This document shows positions 17,406-27,701 of a DNA stretch of 44,188 bases, piece by piece. The stretch is from NCBI GenBank assembly GCA_013812655.1, contig JACCTC010000410.1:1-44188 (forward strand). The letters run 5' to 3'. The position numbers were made by a program, and so were the translations under genes. The notes under the pieces were generated by a model. The model was not told where the DNA came from and searched no databases. It was given only the letters and a program-made list of their open reading frames with translations. The stretch comes from Deltaproteobacteria bacterium. GTDB taxonomy: Bacteria > Myxococcota_A > Polyangia > Haliangiales > Haliangiaceae. Positions within the stretch are counted from its first letter, which is position 1. Each line of letters opens with the position of its first letter.

Positions 17406-18725
17406 ATGATCGGCGTCGCGCTTGCCTGGTTGGCAGCGTGTGGCGGATCGCCCCGCGCTCCGACCCCGAACGCAGCGCCGATCGCGGCGTCTCGCCCCAA
17501 CGAGCCGATCCGCACAGCGGATCCAGATCTCGAGCGTGCGCCGATCCCGCAGCTGCTCTCGATCGACTGGACCACGACACCGCTCGCGACGGATGCGGAC
17601 GCGCTCGCGGTGTGGGCGAAGATCGCGCCCACCGGCTTTGACTGGGACGACAAGCTCGGCGAGATCCCGGAGTCGGTCGAGCGTCCGCTCGCGATCGCGC
17701 TGTTGCGCGGCGGCAACTTCACCTGCATGACACCGCCACCGGCGCGCGATTGCGTGGCTGCGGTGTTCGACGTGCGCGCGCCGGCCCACGCCGCCGGGCT
17801 GTCCGATCCGTGTCTGCGCCGCATGCTCGCGCTGTGGGCGCTCGGCCGGCTCGAAGACGATGACCTGCCGAAGGTCCGCGACGCGTTCCGCGCGATCGCC
17901 GCGATCCCGCCGCCCGAGTCCGAGCTGGTCGCCGCCGTGTTCGCGGCGATCCCCGAGGACCAGCCTGCGGTGCGCCTCGAGCTGCTCGCGATCGGCTGGC
18001 GCGCCGGCCAGCGCGACGTCGTCAACGCGGCGGTCGGCAAGCTCGACGAGCCACACCTGGTCGATGCCGCGATGAAGCATCGGATCGACGGCGCGCTCGA
18101 GGTGCTGTCCGCCGACGGCCATCGCGCGGCCTACCTCGCCGCGGTGACCGACGACGCCTTCGACGCCAAGGCGCGGACCAAGGCGATGTTCGAGCTGATC
18201 GCGGTGGATGGCTCGCTGCCGGCGGACGTCCAGGCCGCGATCGTCAAGGCCGCCGGCGCGAAGGACTGCACGGTGGCCGCGACCGCGGCGCGGATCCTCG
18301 AGGCGCGCGGTGACAAGCGGTTCGTACCGCGCCGGCCTCGGGTGCGGACGGCCGACGCGATGATGCGTGCGATCTGCGTGCTCGCGAGCTACGAGCAGCA
18401 GCAACGTGCCGACGAGGTCTCGCTGCTCCCCGGGTTCGTACCGAAGCAGGGCCTCGAGCGCGTGACCATCACCTACGATCCGCTCGGCGAGGTCGACACC
18501 GATGGCGACGGCGACCCGCACACGGCGCGAACGATCGAGCTCGTCACCCGCGACAACCTCGTGCTACCCGAGATCGATGATCTCGTCCGAGCGATGCGGC
18601 GGTGCACCGGGACCACGTGCAAGTCGGACGACCGCGAGTTCCGGTTCGGCCTGAGGTTGGTCGGCGGCGCGCTCGTGCTGCACCGGCTCGAGGTCATCGA
18701 GCGCCCGCCCTGTCCCCGGCAATGA
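17406..18725 (+). CDS. Putative lipoprotein, unknown (helical, Cys-poor)
   Basis: The product is 439 residues from ATG 17406 and begins MIGVALAWLAAC, with a good lipobox LAAC. GTG 17385 would add VLCRSRF, giving the signal peptide the positive charges it otherwise lacks, so that start is a real alternative. The mature protein has a Pro-rich linker, then a long Ala/Leu/Asp/Glu helical body (about 100-330) with spacing reminiscent of alpha-solenoid repeats. A C-terminal part carries DTDGDGDP (an acidic loop of the type seen in Ca-binding linkers) and three Cys (CTGTTC, CPRQ). No specific family was recognised. It lies between ddl and ftsQ. Confidence 0.7.
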   Translation: MIGVALAWLAACGGSPRAPTPNAAPIAASRPNEPIRTADPDLERAPIPQLLSIDWTTTPLATDADALAVWAKIAPTGFDWDDKLGEIPESVERPLAIALLRGGNFTCMTPPPARDCVAAVFDVRAPAHAAGLSDPCLRRMLALWALGRLEDDDLPKVRDAFRAIAAIPPPESELVAAVFAAIPEDQPAVRLELLAIGWRAGQRDVVNAAVGKLDEPHLVDAAMKHRIDGALEVLSADGHRAAYLAAVTDDAFDAKARTKAMFELIAVDGSLPADVQAAIVKAAGAKDCTVAATAARILEARGDKRFVPRRPRVRTADAMMRAICVLASYEQQQRADEVSLLPGFVPKQGLERVTITYDPLGEVDTDGDGDPHTARTIELVTRDNLVLPEIDDLVRAMRRCTGTTCKSDDREFRFGLRLVGGALVLHRLEVIERPPCPRQ

Positions 18726-18782
18726 TTCCAGCTGCTTGGTTTCCGCGATGGATCTTCTCGACGGGTGTGGCACGATAGCCTC

Positions 18783-19142
18783 GTGGGTCCCCGCTGGCTG
18801 ATCGTGCTCGCGCTCGCGTTCCTCGTGACCGCCGGCTCGACGGCGCACGCACAGGTCTTCAAGTCGCGCTCCAAGCCGGCGAAGGCCGAGAAGGCCGAGA
18901 AGGCCGAGAAGGCGAAGAAGCCGACCGCCGAGAAGCGCGCGAAGGCCGAGAAGGCTCCGGCGAAGAAGGCCGCGCGCACCGCGAAGCTCGCGCCGAAGAA
19001 GTCGCGCGCGGTCGCTGTAGACCGATCTGATGACGAGGACGAGGCGCCGGTCGCGAAGAAGAAGAAGAAGGGCGCCCGCGCCGAAGCGGCCGTGCCCGAG
19101 GATGATGACGACGAGGTCATCATCACCGACGACGACGAGTGA
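18783..19142 (+). CDS. Secreted polyampholyte protein (Lys/Ala/Glu repeats, acidic tail)
   Basis: The start is taken as GTG 18783 (VGPRWLIVLALAFLVTAGS...AHAQ), which gives a standard signal peptide; GTG 18765 would add six residues. The mature part is about 95 residues and almost free of hydrophobics: KAEKAEKAEKAKK repeats (encoded by three 9-bp units at 18883-18909), then a basic region, and finally EDDDDEVIITDDDE. It should be disordered. No family was recognised. A role as a linker or cell-wall-associated polymer is only a guess. Confidence 0.6.
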   Translation: MGPRWLIVLALAFLVTAGSTAHAQVFKSRSKPAKAEKAEKAEKAKKPTAEKRAKAEKAPAKKAARTAKLAPKKSRAVAVDRSDDEDEAPVAKKKKKGARAEAAVPEDDDDEVIITDDDE

Positions 19143-19238
19143 TCGCCGCTCAGCTGTTTACAGGGCACGTCTGTTCAGCAGGTGTTTCTCTGACATTCGC
19201 CGAGTGATCTCCAAGTGATCGAAGTGATCCGGAGTGTC
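19138..19238. promoter_or_regulatory. Array of AGTGATC heptamers upstream of ftsQ
   Basis: The heptamer AGTGATC occurs at 19138-19144 (overlapping the previous stop), 19203-19209, 19214-19220 and 19223-19229, with a degenerate AGTGTC at 19233-19238. The last four copies start 11, 9 and 10 bases apart, about one helical turn, as expected for a regulator binding side by side on one face of DNA. A related GGTGATCC lies at 19255-19262. The only downstream gene is ftsQ. Confidence 0.4.
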
Positions 19239-19283
19239 GCCGAAAAATTGCTCTGGTGATCCGCGCGTGCGTATTTGCCAAGC

Positions 19284-20216
19284 ATGGATCAACGTGGTCG
19301 GTCGGGGGCGAAGCAGGGGCGCCCGGCCAGCGCACCGCCCGTTCCCGCGTCGTCACGACTGACGGTTCGCGGCCGCAAGAACCGTCGCAAGCCGCAGTCG
19401 CTGTGGGCCCGCGTCCCGCGTCCGCCCGAGATCGCGAATGCCTGCGGCCGGATGGTGCGGCGCGCGGTGCCCGCGCTCGTTGCCGGCTGCGCAGTCACCG
19501 CGATCGGCACCGGGATCTGGCTCGGCTACCGCTTCGTGACGACCTCCGAGCGCTTCGCGGTCGCCTCGATCGAGGTGCACGGCGCCTTGCACCTCGCACC
19601 CGATGACATCCGCGCCGCGCTGCCGCTGAAGGCCGGCGAGAACATCTTCACAGCGGACCTCGGCTCGCTGACCAACACGCTGCGCGCGCACCCGTGGATC
19701 GCGTCGGCGACCGCGCACCGCGTGCTCCCCGACACCATCGTCGTCGAGATCCGCGAGCACGTCGCGGTCGCGATCGTCCAGCTCGGCGAGCTCTACCTCG
19801 TCGACGACGCTGGCCAGCCGTTCAAGAAGACCCAGCTCGATGCCGGCGACGGTGATGGCCTTCCGGTCGTGACCGGGTTCGATCGCGCCGCCTACCAGCG
19901 CGACCCACGCACGACCTCCGCGGCGATCCTCGCGGCCCTCGACGCGCTCGCCGAGTGGCGCCGCGAGCCCTCCCGCCCCGCGATCGGCGAGCTCCACGTC
20001 GACGCCCAGCACGCGCTCACGCTACGCACCTACGACCACGGCTCCGCGATCCAGCTCGGTCCCGTTGCCACGGCCGGCGCGGCCGCGCTAGCCGAGCGCA
20101 TGCGGACGTTCGACGCCGTGTGGGCCTCGCTCAGCGACGCCGAGCGCGCCCGTGTTCGCACCCTCCATCTCGATAACCGCCCGGATCACGTCACCGTCGC
20201 CTTCGTGAAGGACTGA
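19284..20216 (+). CDS. ftsQ: Cell division protein FtsQ
   Basis: FtsQ is a bitopic division protein that links early and late divisome parts. From ATG 19284 the product has 310 residues. A basic, Pro/Arg-rich cytoplasmic part (about 1-60) is followed by one TM segment (AVPALVAGCAVTAIGTGIWLG), and then a POTRA domain (FAVASIEVHGALHLAPDDIRAAL...GENIFTADL) and the FtsQ beta domain (HPWIASATAHRVLPDTIVVEIREHVAVA, LYLVDDAGQPF). This order and the place before ftsA identify it. TTG 19275 is a possible earlier start. No Shine-Dalgarno is evident. A TATTTG at 19272-19277 could be a -10 giving a leaderless message. Confidence 0.92.
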   Translation: MDQRGRSGAKQGRPASAPPVPASSRLTVRGRKNRRKPQSLWARVPRPPEIANACGRMVRRAVPALVAGCAVTAIGTGIWLGYRFVTTSERFAVASIEVHGALHLAPDDIRAALPLKAGENIFTADLGSLTNTLRAHPWIASATAHRVLPDTIVVEIREHVAVAIVQLGELYLVDDAGQPFKKTQLDAGDGDGLPVVTGFDRAAYQRDPRTTSAAILAALDALAEWRREPSRPAIGELHVDAQHALTLRTYDHGSAIQLGPVATAGAAALAERMRTFDAVWASLSDAERARVRTLHLDNRPDHVTVAFVKD

Positions 20217-20224
20217 AGCATTAC

Positions 20225-21454
20225 ATGGCAAAGCCCAAGACCAGCGAGATCATCGTCGGACTCGACATCGGAACCACCAAGATCGCCTGCATCGCCGGCG
20301 AGGTGACCGAGGACGGCGTCGACATCATCGGGATCGGCACCGCGCCGTCGAAGGGCTTGCGTCGCGGTTATGTCGTCAACATCGACGCAACCGTCGCTTC
20401 GATCCAGCAGGCCGTCGACGAGGCCGAGAACATGGCCGGCTGCGAGATCACGACGGTGTACGCCGCGATCTCCGGTGCCCACGTGCGCGGCCTCAACTCG
20501 AACGGCATCGTCGCCGTCAAGGACAAGGAAGTCCGCGAGGCCGACATCGCGCGCGTGATCGAGCAGGCCCGTGCCGTCAACATCCCGATGGACCGCGAGG
20601 TTCTCCACGTGCTGCCGCAGCAGTACGTCGTCGACGATTGCGACGGCATCCGCGACCCGCTCGGCATGGCAGGCGTCCGCCTCGAGGCGAAGGTCCACAT
20701 CGTGACGACGCTGTGTGCCTCGGCGCAGAACGTCATCAAGTGCGCGAATCGCTGCAACCTGCAGGTCACCGACATCGTGCTCGAGTCGCTCGCGTCGTCG
20801 CAGGCGGTCCTCGAGGACGACGAGAAGGAGCTCGGCGTCGCGGTGATCGACATCGGCGGCGGCACGTGCGACCTCATGGTCTACGCCGATGGCGCGATCG
20901 TGCACACGTCGGTGCTGCCGCTCGGCGGCGGCCACATCACGAATGACATCGCGACCGTGCTCCGCACGCCACTCGATCAGGCCGAGAAGCTCAAGCGCAA
21001 GTACGGCGCCGCATCGCGCGGGTTCGTCACCGACGGCGAGCGCATGGAGGTGCAGTCGAGCGGTGGCCGGCCGCCGCGCATGCTGCCGCGCTCCGAGCTG
21101 GTCGAGGTGATCGAGCCACGCGTCGAGGAGATCTTCGAGCACGTCAAGAAGGAGCTCCTGCGCTCCGGCTACTTCGACAGCCTCGCCGCGGGCCTCGTGC
21201 TTACCGGTGGTGCGACGTCGATGGAGGGCATCAGCGAGGTTGCCGAGCGCGTGCTCGGGCTGCCGACGCGGCGTGGCGCCCCGACCCGGATCGGTGGGCT
21301 CGTCGACGTCGTCCGCTCGCCGAGCTACGCGACCGGCGTCGGCCTCGTCATGTTCGGCGCGAACCAGGGCAAGATGGTGCAGCTGCCGAGCCGCGACATG
21401 GACCGCCCCGGCATGTTCAAGCGCGCCTGGAGCCGGCTCGCCGAGATGTTCTGA
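20225..21454 (+). CDS. ftsA: Cell division protein FtsA
   Basis: FtsA is an actin-like ATPase that anchors FtsZ to the membrane. The 409-residue product starts eight bases after ftsQ, with GAAG six bases before the ATG. Visible features are phosphate-1 [17 protein letters not shown] (11-27), the 1C domain ([18 protein letters not shown]), phosphate-2 [17 protein letters not shown], the adenosine motif [13 protein letters not shown], and the C-terminal amphipathic helix [13 protein letters not shown] that serves as membrane anchor. The stop codon lies within a 12-bp tandem repeat (21449-21484). Confidence 0.97.
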   Translation: MAKPKTSEIIVGLDIGTTKIACIAGEVTEDGVDIIGIGTAPSKGLRRGYVVNIDATVASIQQAVDEAENMAGCEITTVYAAISGAHVRGLNSNGIVAVKDKEVREADIARVIEQARAVNIPMDREVLHVLPQQYVVDDCDGIRDPLGMAGVRLEAKVHIVTTLCASAQNVIKCANRCNLQVTDIVLESLASSQAVLEDDEKELGVAVIDIGGGTCDLMVYADGAIVHTSVLPLGGGHITNDIATVLRTPLDQAEKLKRKYGAASRGFVTDGERMEVQSSGGRPPRMLPRSELVEVIEPRVEEIFEHVKKELLRSGYFDSLAAGLVLTGGATSMEGISEVAERVLGLPTRRGAPTRIGGLVDVVRSPSYATGVGLVMFGANQGKMVQLPSRDMDRPGMFKRAWSRLAEMF

Positions 21455-21484
21455 TCGACGTTCTGATCGACGTTCTGATCGACG
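21449..21484 (+). repeat. Three perfect 12-bp tandem repeats across the ftsA stop codon
   Basis: TTCTGATCGACG occurs three times head to tail at 21449-21460, 21461-21472 and 21473-21484, followed by a degenerate CTCTGCTCG. The first copy contains the end of ftsA (last Phe codon and stop TGA), so the extra copies look like a duplication of the gene end. Confidence 0.9.
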
Positions 21485-21500
21485 CTCTGCTCGTTTCACA

Positions 21501-21608
21501 GGAGCGCGAGCGCTCCGCGACGAAAAATGCGCGAAGAGATCCGGATCGCAACAAACCCGCATCGTTTGCGATCAAAAAGTTGCCCGACCGGACCCCGGAC
21601 TTTCATAT
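21501..21608 (+). promoter_or_regulatory. ftsA-ftsZ intergenic region with two inverted repeats and a possible ftsZ promoter
   Basis: The spacer has a hairpin GGAGCG-CGAG-CGCTCC (21501-21516) and a second inverted repeat GATCGCAA (21544-21551) with TTGCGATC (21566-21573) around a 14-base loop. A weak sigma70-like pair, TTGCCC (21580-21585) and TCATAT (21603-21608) at 17-base spacing, ends about 28 bases before the ftsZ ATG. A separate ftsZ promoter here would fit the need for high FtsZ levels; the boxes are poor matches. Confidence 0.35.
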
Positions 21609-21636
21609 GGGCCTACCAGGGGGAAGCAGGAACACC

Positions 21637-23049
21637 ATGGCACTCATCGAATTCGACGACGTCAGTCACGCAAAGATCCTCGTTATCGGCGTCGGAGGCG
21701 GCGGCGGTAACGCGGTCAACACCATGATCAGCGGCAACCTCGACGGCGTCGAGTTCGTGGTCGCCAACACGGACATGCAGGCGCTCGAAGCCAACATGGC
21801 CCCCCACAAGATCCAGCTCGGCGACGCGCTGACCAAGGGCCTCGGTGCGGGTGCAAACCCCGACGTCGGTCGCCGGTCGGCCGAGGAGTCGATGCAGCAG
21901 ATCGCCGATCTGATCTCGGGCGCCGACATGGTGTTCGTGACCGCGGGCATGGGCGGCGGTACCGGCACCGGCGCGGCCCCGGTCATCGCGCAGGTCGCTC
22001 GCGACTGCGGCGCGCTCACCGTCGGCGTCGTGACCAAGCCGTTCGGCTTCGAGGGCAAGAAGCGGTCGAAGCAGGCGGTCGAGGGCATCGAGCGCCTCGA
22101 GAAGTCGGTCGACACGCTGATCGTGATCCCGAACAACCGACTGCTCGCGCTCGTCGGCCAGAACACGTCGATGGTCGAGGCCTTCCGCAAGGCGGACTCG
22201 GTCCTCCTCAACGCGGTGCAGGGCATCAGCGACCTGATGACGGTCCCGGGCCTCATCAACGTCGACTTCGCGGACGTTCGCACCATCATGAGCGGCATGG
22301 GCCGCGCCCTGATGGGCACGGGTATCGGCACCGGCAAGCGCCGCGCGACCGAGGCCGCGGAGACCGCGATCAGCTCGCCGCTCCTCGAGGACGTCTCGAT
22401 CGACGGCGCGACCGGCATCCTCATCAACATCACCGGCGGACCGGACCTGACGCTGCACGAGGTCAACGAGGCCTCGTCGCTGATCCAGCAGGCCGCGCAC
22501 GAGGATGCGAACATCATCTTCGGCTCGGTGATCGATCCGAACCTCTCCGAGGAGGTCCGCATCACCGTGATCGCGACCGGCTTCGATCGCGCGAGCAAGA
22601 CCGAGATGATCGTCCCCGAGCGCCAGGTTCAGGCGCATGTCGCGCCCAACGGCAACCGCCGCGTGAGCTCGCCGCAGATCTCGATGCCATACGATGTCTC
22701 GACCCAGATCACCAAGGACTACCCGGCGCCGCTCCAGGCGATGACCCGTCGCCAGCCGGCGCAGGTGATCGACGAGCCCGAGATCGACGTCGAGTGGGAC
22801 AACGGCGATGGCCTCGAGGGCGCGCTCGCCAGCCTCGTCGACCCGGTTCCAGAAGGCGAGTCATTGGCGCGCCTCGCGTCGGGCTCGGGCCCGTCGCCGG
22901 TCGACGGCGCTCCGCTGGTCCACCCCGACCGCAAGCGCGCGCAATCGCGACCGAGCATGAAGGCCGTGCTCTCCGGCGAGATCGACACCGACAGCGAGCT
23001 CGACGTCCCGACGTTCATCCGCCGTCACAGCGCGACGACGCACTCCTAG
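21637..23049 (+). CDS. ftsZ: Cell division protein FtsZ
   Basis: FtsZ is the tubulin-like GTPase of the Z ring. The start is ATG 21637 (MALIEFDD), with GCAGG six bases upstream; an in-frame extension back to 21580 lacks a ribosome site. The 470-residue product shows [12 protein letters not shown] (17-28), the tubulin signature [12 protein letters not shown] (104-115), the T7 loop with NVDFADV, and a C-terminal linker of about 130 residues ending in DVPTFIRR, the conserved peptide that binds FtsA and other partners. The linker is longer than in E. coli. Six residues follow the conserved peptide. Confidence 0.98.
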   Translation: MALIEFDDVSHAKILVIGVGGGGGNAVNTMISGNLDGVEFVVANTDMQALEANMAPHKIQLGDALTKGLGAGANPDVGRRSAEESMQQIADLISGADMVFVTAGMGGGTGTGAAPVIAQVARDCGALTVGVVTKPFGFEGKKRSKQAVEGIERLEKSVDTLIVIPNNRLLALVGQNTSMVEAFRKADSVLLNAVQGISDLMTVPGLINVDFADVRTIMSGMGRALMGTGIGTGKRRATEAAETAISSPLLEDVSIDGATGILINITGGPDLTLHEVNEASSLIQQAAHEDANIIFGSVIDPNLSEEVRITVIATGFDRASKTEMIVPERQVQAHVAPNGNRRVSSPQISMPYDVSTQITKDYPAPLQAMTRRQPAQVIDEPEIDVEWDNGDGLEGALASLVDPVPEGESLARLASGSGPSPVDGAPLVHPDRKRAQSRPSMKAVLSGEIDTDSELDVPTFIRRHSATTHS

Positions 23050-23160
23050 ACTTCGTTAGCTTAGAGCGCGCGTCACCCGACGCGCCGATCGCGCCTTCCA
23101 CGCCACCCGGTGTGGAGAAACCCTCCCTGCATTACGCTGAGGCGCGGCAGCGGCGAATCA

Positions 23161-23190
23161 GAGGCCCGGCCCCATCCGGGCCTCTTCCGT
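23161..23190 (+). terminator. Intrinsic terminator after ftsZ
   Basis: A perfect 9-bp stem, GAGGCCCGG (23161-23169) with CCGGGCCTC (23176-23184), around a six-base loop, followed by TTCCGTTTT. The T-tract is imperfect, but the position 110 bases after ftsZ and 25 bases before the next start fits the end of the dcw transcript. Confidence 0.7.
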
Positions 23191-23208
23191 TTTCGGTAGG
23201 CTGATCAC

Positions 23209-23787
<579 letters not shown>

Positions 23788-23836
23788 GCGCGCCAGCCAG
23801 GCGTACGTGATCGGCGCTGGTGATACGCTGGATGCG

Positions 23837-24754
23837 ATGGGCACCGTAGTCGCGCTTGTCGCGGCGCTGATCGTGACCGGCTGCTACTCGCCACGCGCTG
23901 AAGACTGCGCGTACACGTGCAACGCGGGCGCGTGCCCGAGTGGTCTGTACTGCGTCCAGGCCGTCTGTCGCGATGAGCCCGCGAAGCTGGGCCCGTGTAC
24001 CAGTAACTCGGATGCCGGGCGCGACGTGATCCCGTCGAACTATTCGAGCGTCGTGCTCGCCGACCTTCCCACCGCATACTTTCGACTGGGGGAGATGGTC
24101 GGCGCCACGCAGGCCTTCAACGAGATCGCGGGCGCCGGCGACGGCGCGTACACGCCGTCGGTCATGCTCGGTATGCCGGGGGCGCTCAGCGATACCAGCA
24201 CCGCGGCGACGTTCGAGCCATCCACCGGCGTGCAGTGTGCCACGGTCACGAGCGCGGCACGGTACGACATCAGCAACGCCGCGAGCTTCTCGCTGGAGGC
24301 CTGGATCCACATCGAGACCTACTTGCAGACGACGACGTCGCACCGCGAGATCGTCGGCAAGCTCGGTGCTGTCGGAGCTGTCGACTCGGGGTACTCGCTC
24401 GGCCTCCAGTGGGAGCCGTCGGCGGGAATGTCGCGCATTCGGTTGCGCGTCGGCGACGGCGTCGCGGCCCAGACTCTGGCAGGCGCCGCTCTGAGCCTCG
24501 ACACCTGGCATCACGTCGTCGCGACGCTCGAGGGGACAAACAAGGCCGTGAAGTTCTACGTCAACGGCCAGAACGCCGGGACGGGGACGTTCACGGTGGA
24601 CTCCGCTGCCATCACGACTGCCGATTTCGCGATCGGCTGCCGCGACGAGCGCGGCACGCTGCGTGAAGGCTTCGACGGCTCGATCGACGAGGTGGCGTTC
24701 TATCGCACGGTGCTCTCGCCGGGCCAGGTGATGACACACTTCCAGAATCGGTAG
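23837..24754 (+). CDS. LamG-domain lipoprotein
   Basis: The start is ATG 23837; an earlier in-frame start would spoil the signal peptide. The 305-residue product begins MGTVVALVAALIVTGC, a lipoprotein signal with lipobox VTGC. A short Cys-rich module follows with spacing C-x3-C-x4-C-x5-C-x4-C, a type frequent in myxobacterial surface proteins. Residues about 65-300 form a laminin-G/concanavalin-like sandwich: AYFRLGE, FSLEAWIHIE, IVGKLG, WHHVVATLEGTNKAVKFYVNGQ, GFDGSIDEVAFYRTVLSPGQV. These domains bind carbohydrates or proteins. It probably acts on the cell surface. The next gene is convergent. Confidence 0.88.
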   Translation: MGTVVALVAALIVTGCYSPRAEDCAYTCNAGACPSGLYCVQAVCRDEPAKLGPCTSNSDAGRDVIPSNYSSVVLADLPTAYFRLGEMVGATQAFNEIAGAGDGAYTPSVMLGMPGALSDTSTAATFEPSTGVQCATVTSAARYDISNAASFSLEAWIHIETYLQTTTSHREIVGKLGAVGAVDSGYSLGLQWEPSAGMSRIRLRVGDGVAAQTLAGAALSLDTWHHVVATLEGTNKAVKFYVNGQNAGTGTFTVDSAAITTADFAIGCRDERGTLREGFDGSIDEVAFYRTVLSPGQVMTHFQNR

Positions 24755-24799
24755 CCAACGACGAGCTCTTCGACCACCGCGTCCGGCTCGCCGTGGCTC

Positions 24800-25570
24800 T
24801 TAGAATTCAGCGCGCCACGCGAACGTCGCGCCACCCGTCGTCGGTGCGATCGCGAGCTCGGAGCTCGATGCACTACGACCCAACATGTAGAGCACGACGC
24901 CGCCGACCACCGCCGCGCCGCCTACGCTCCACGAGATCTTCGCGAGCAGGTCGGCGCGCTTGCCGCTGTCCTCGAGCGCGCCGTCGAACTCGGGGGGATT
25001 GCTTGGATCGCCGCCGCTCGTGATGTCGTCGGCTTTGCCTTTCGCGCTCATGCCGAACGCGAAGCCGGTGCCTACGAGCGCCACACCCGCAACGCCCATC
25101 ACGATGCCAGCGGTGCGTTTACCTTTGCCCGAGTCGCGCGCCGGTGGTGGCGGCCTCAGCTCTGCCGTCTCGATCGGCTCCTGTTCCGGTTTCGTCTGCG
25201 GCGGCGCGGCCGGCGGTGGTGGTTGCTTGGTCGCCTGCTCCTTCGCGCACGTCTCCATCTCGGTGATGAACTGGTCGACGGCGCTGATGTTCTGCGCGGT
25301 CGGGAAGTTCCGCTTGTACGTCTTGTAGAAGCCGAGCGCCTCGCCGCAGTCACCTTTGAGCCGATACGACTGCGCGATGTTGAACAGCGACGCTGCGTCG
25401 GAACGGATCCGATACGCCTGCTTGAACTCCTCGATCGCCTTGTCCCATTCGCGCAGGTCGTAGGCCTTGCGACCAGCTTGATATGCCGCTTCACCGGCAT
25501 CCTTCGGCTGTGCGAGCGCAGGCGCTGCGAACGCGAGGCTGACCAACAAGACGAGCGTTCGTGATTTCAT
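24800..25570 (-). CDS. Periplasmic TPR protein with two C-terminal TM segments, kinase partner
   Basis: The 256-residue product starts at ATG 25570 with AGAGG five bases upstream. Signal peptide MKSRTLVLLVSLAFAAPALA, then TPR helices (about 25-105: AAYQAGRKAYDLREWDKAIEEF, AASLFNIAQSYRLKGDCGEAL). A Pro/Gln-rich linker (113-145) leads to two Gly/Val-rich hydrophobic segments (about 152-173 and 211-232) separated by a soluble loop. It lies eight bases after the Ser/Thr kinase gene in the same operon, the same arrangement as the pair at 8081-10803. It probably senses or scaffolds on the outer side of the membrane for that kinase. Confidence 0.85.
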   Translation of the reverse strand: MKSRTLVLLVSLAFAAPALAQPKDAGEAAYQAGRKAYDLREWDKAIEEFKQAYRIRSDAASLFNIAQSYRLKGDCGEALGFYKTYKRNFPTAQNISAVDQFITEMETCAKEQATKQPPPPAAPPQTKPEQEPIETAELRPPPPARDSGKGKRTAGIVMGVAGVALVGTGFAFGMSAKGKADDITSGGDPSNPPEFDGALEDSGKRADLLAKISWSVGGAAVVGGVVLYMLGRSASSSELAIAPTTGGATFAWRAEF

Positions 25571-25578
25571 GGTGACCT

Positions 25579-27051
<1,473 letters not shown>

Positions 27052-27137
27052 CGCGCGTCATCGTATCACTCGACGGACAACCTCCACGAGCAACCCTGTA
27101 CGCGTGGCTCGCACTCGCAGCCCGGCAGCGACGCTGA

Positions 27138-27467
27138 CTACTTGGCCTTCGCCTTCGTGGGCTTGCGCTGCTTGTCGACCAGGACTCGTTGCGCCCACGG
27201 GCTGACGGGCTTGTCGGTGCGATGGATGCAGCCAGCCCAGCAACAAGGCCGGCGTTTTCCCTCGAGTAGCTCTTCTCGCGTTCGCTCGATGCGGCGCTTC
27301 CTTGTCTCGAGCTGCTTGGCGTCCTCGACCCAGCACAGAAACTCGTTGCGGCCAAGGGGCGTGAGGGCTTGCCATCGTTCCAGGGCAGACTTGTCTGCCA
27401 GCAACGCCTTGCGAAGATCAGCTGGCATCTCGTGCACCACGCCTGCTGCGATCTCGATCCTGGCCAT
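27138..27467 (-). CDS. YdeI/OmpD-associated family protein (C-terminal type)
   Basis: The 109-residue product starts at ATG 27467 (MARIEIAAGVVHEMPADL). It matches the family pattern: MPADLRKALLADKSALERWQ, LTPLGRNEFLCWVEDAK, ETRKRRIERTREELLEGKRRP. Members are small soluble proteins annotated as bacteriocin-protection proteins, of uncertain function. The C terminus here adds PCCWAGCIHR, with three Cys that may bind metal, and a basic tail. A longer in-frame reading upstream runs antisense to the divergent REC gene and is not real. Confidence 0.82.
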   Translation of the reverse strand: MARIEIAAGVVHEMPADLRKALLADKSALERWQALTPLGRNEFLCWVEDAKQLETRKRRIERTREELLEGKRRPCCWAGCIHRTDKPVSPWAQRVLVDKQRKPTKAKAK

Positions 27468-27701
27468 GAAGCTAGATCCACTGTAGCGCGCGGGGCGCTC
27501 CAACAGATGAACAGCGGATGATCGCGTCCGAGCGGGGATGACTTGGTAGGTCAGGCACCAGGCCACCATCGAAATGGCGATAATTCCACCGCGAGCGCCG
27601 GGTATCGCGCCTCGCTCGGACTTCACACGCTGACGCTGCCGGAACGCGTATGGCGCGCTAGGCTTGGGCATGGCCTGCTCGTCCCGCAAGGCGGCTCGGC
27701 A

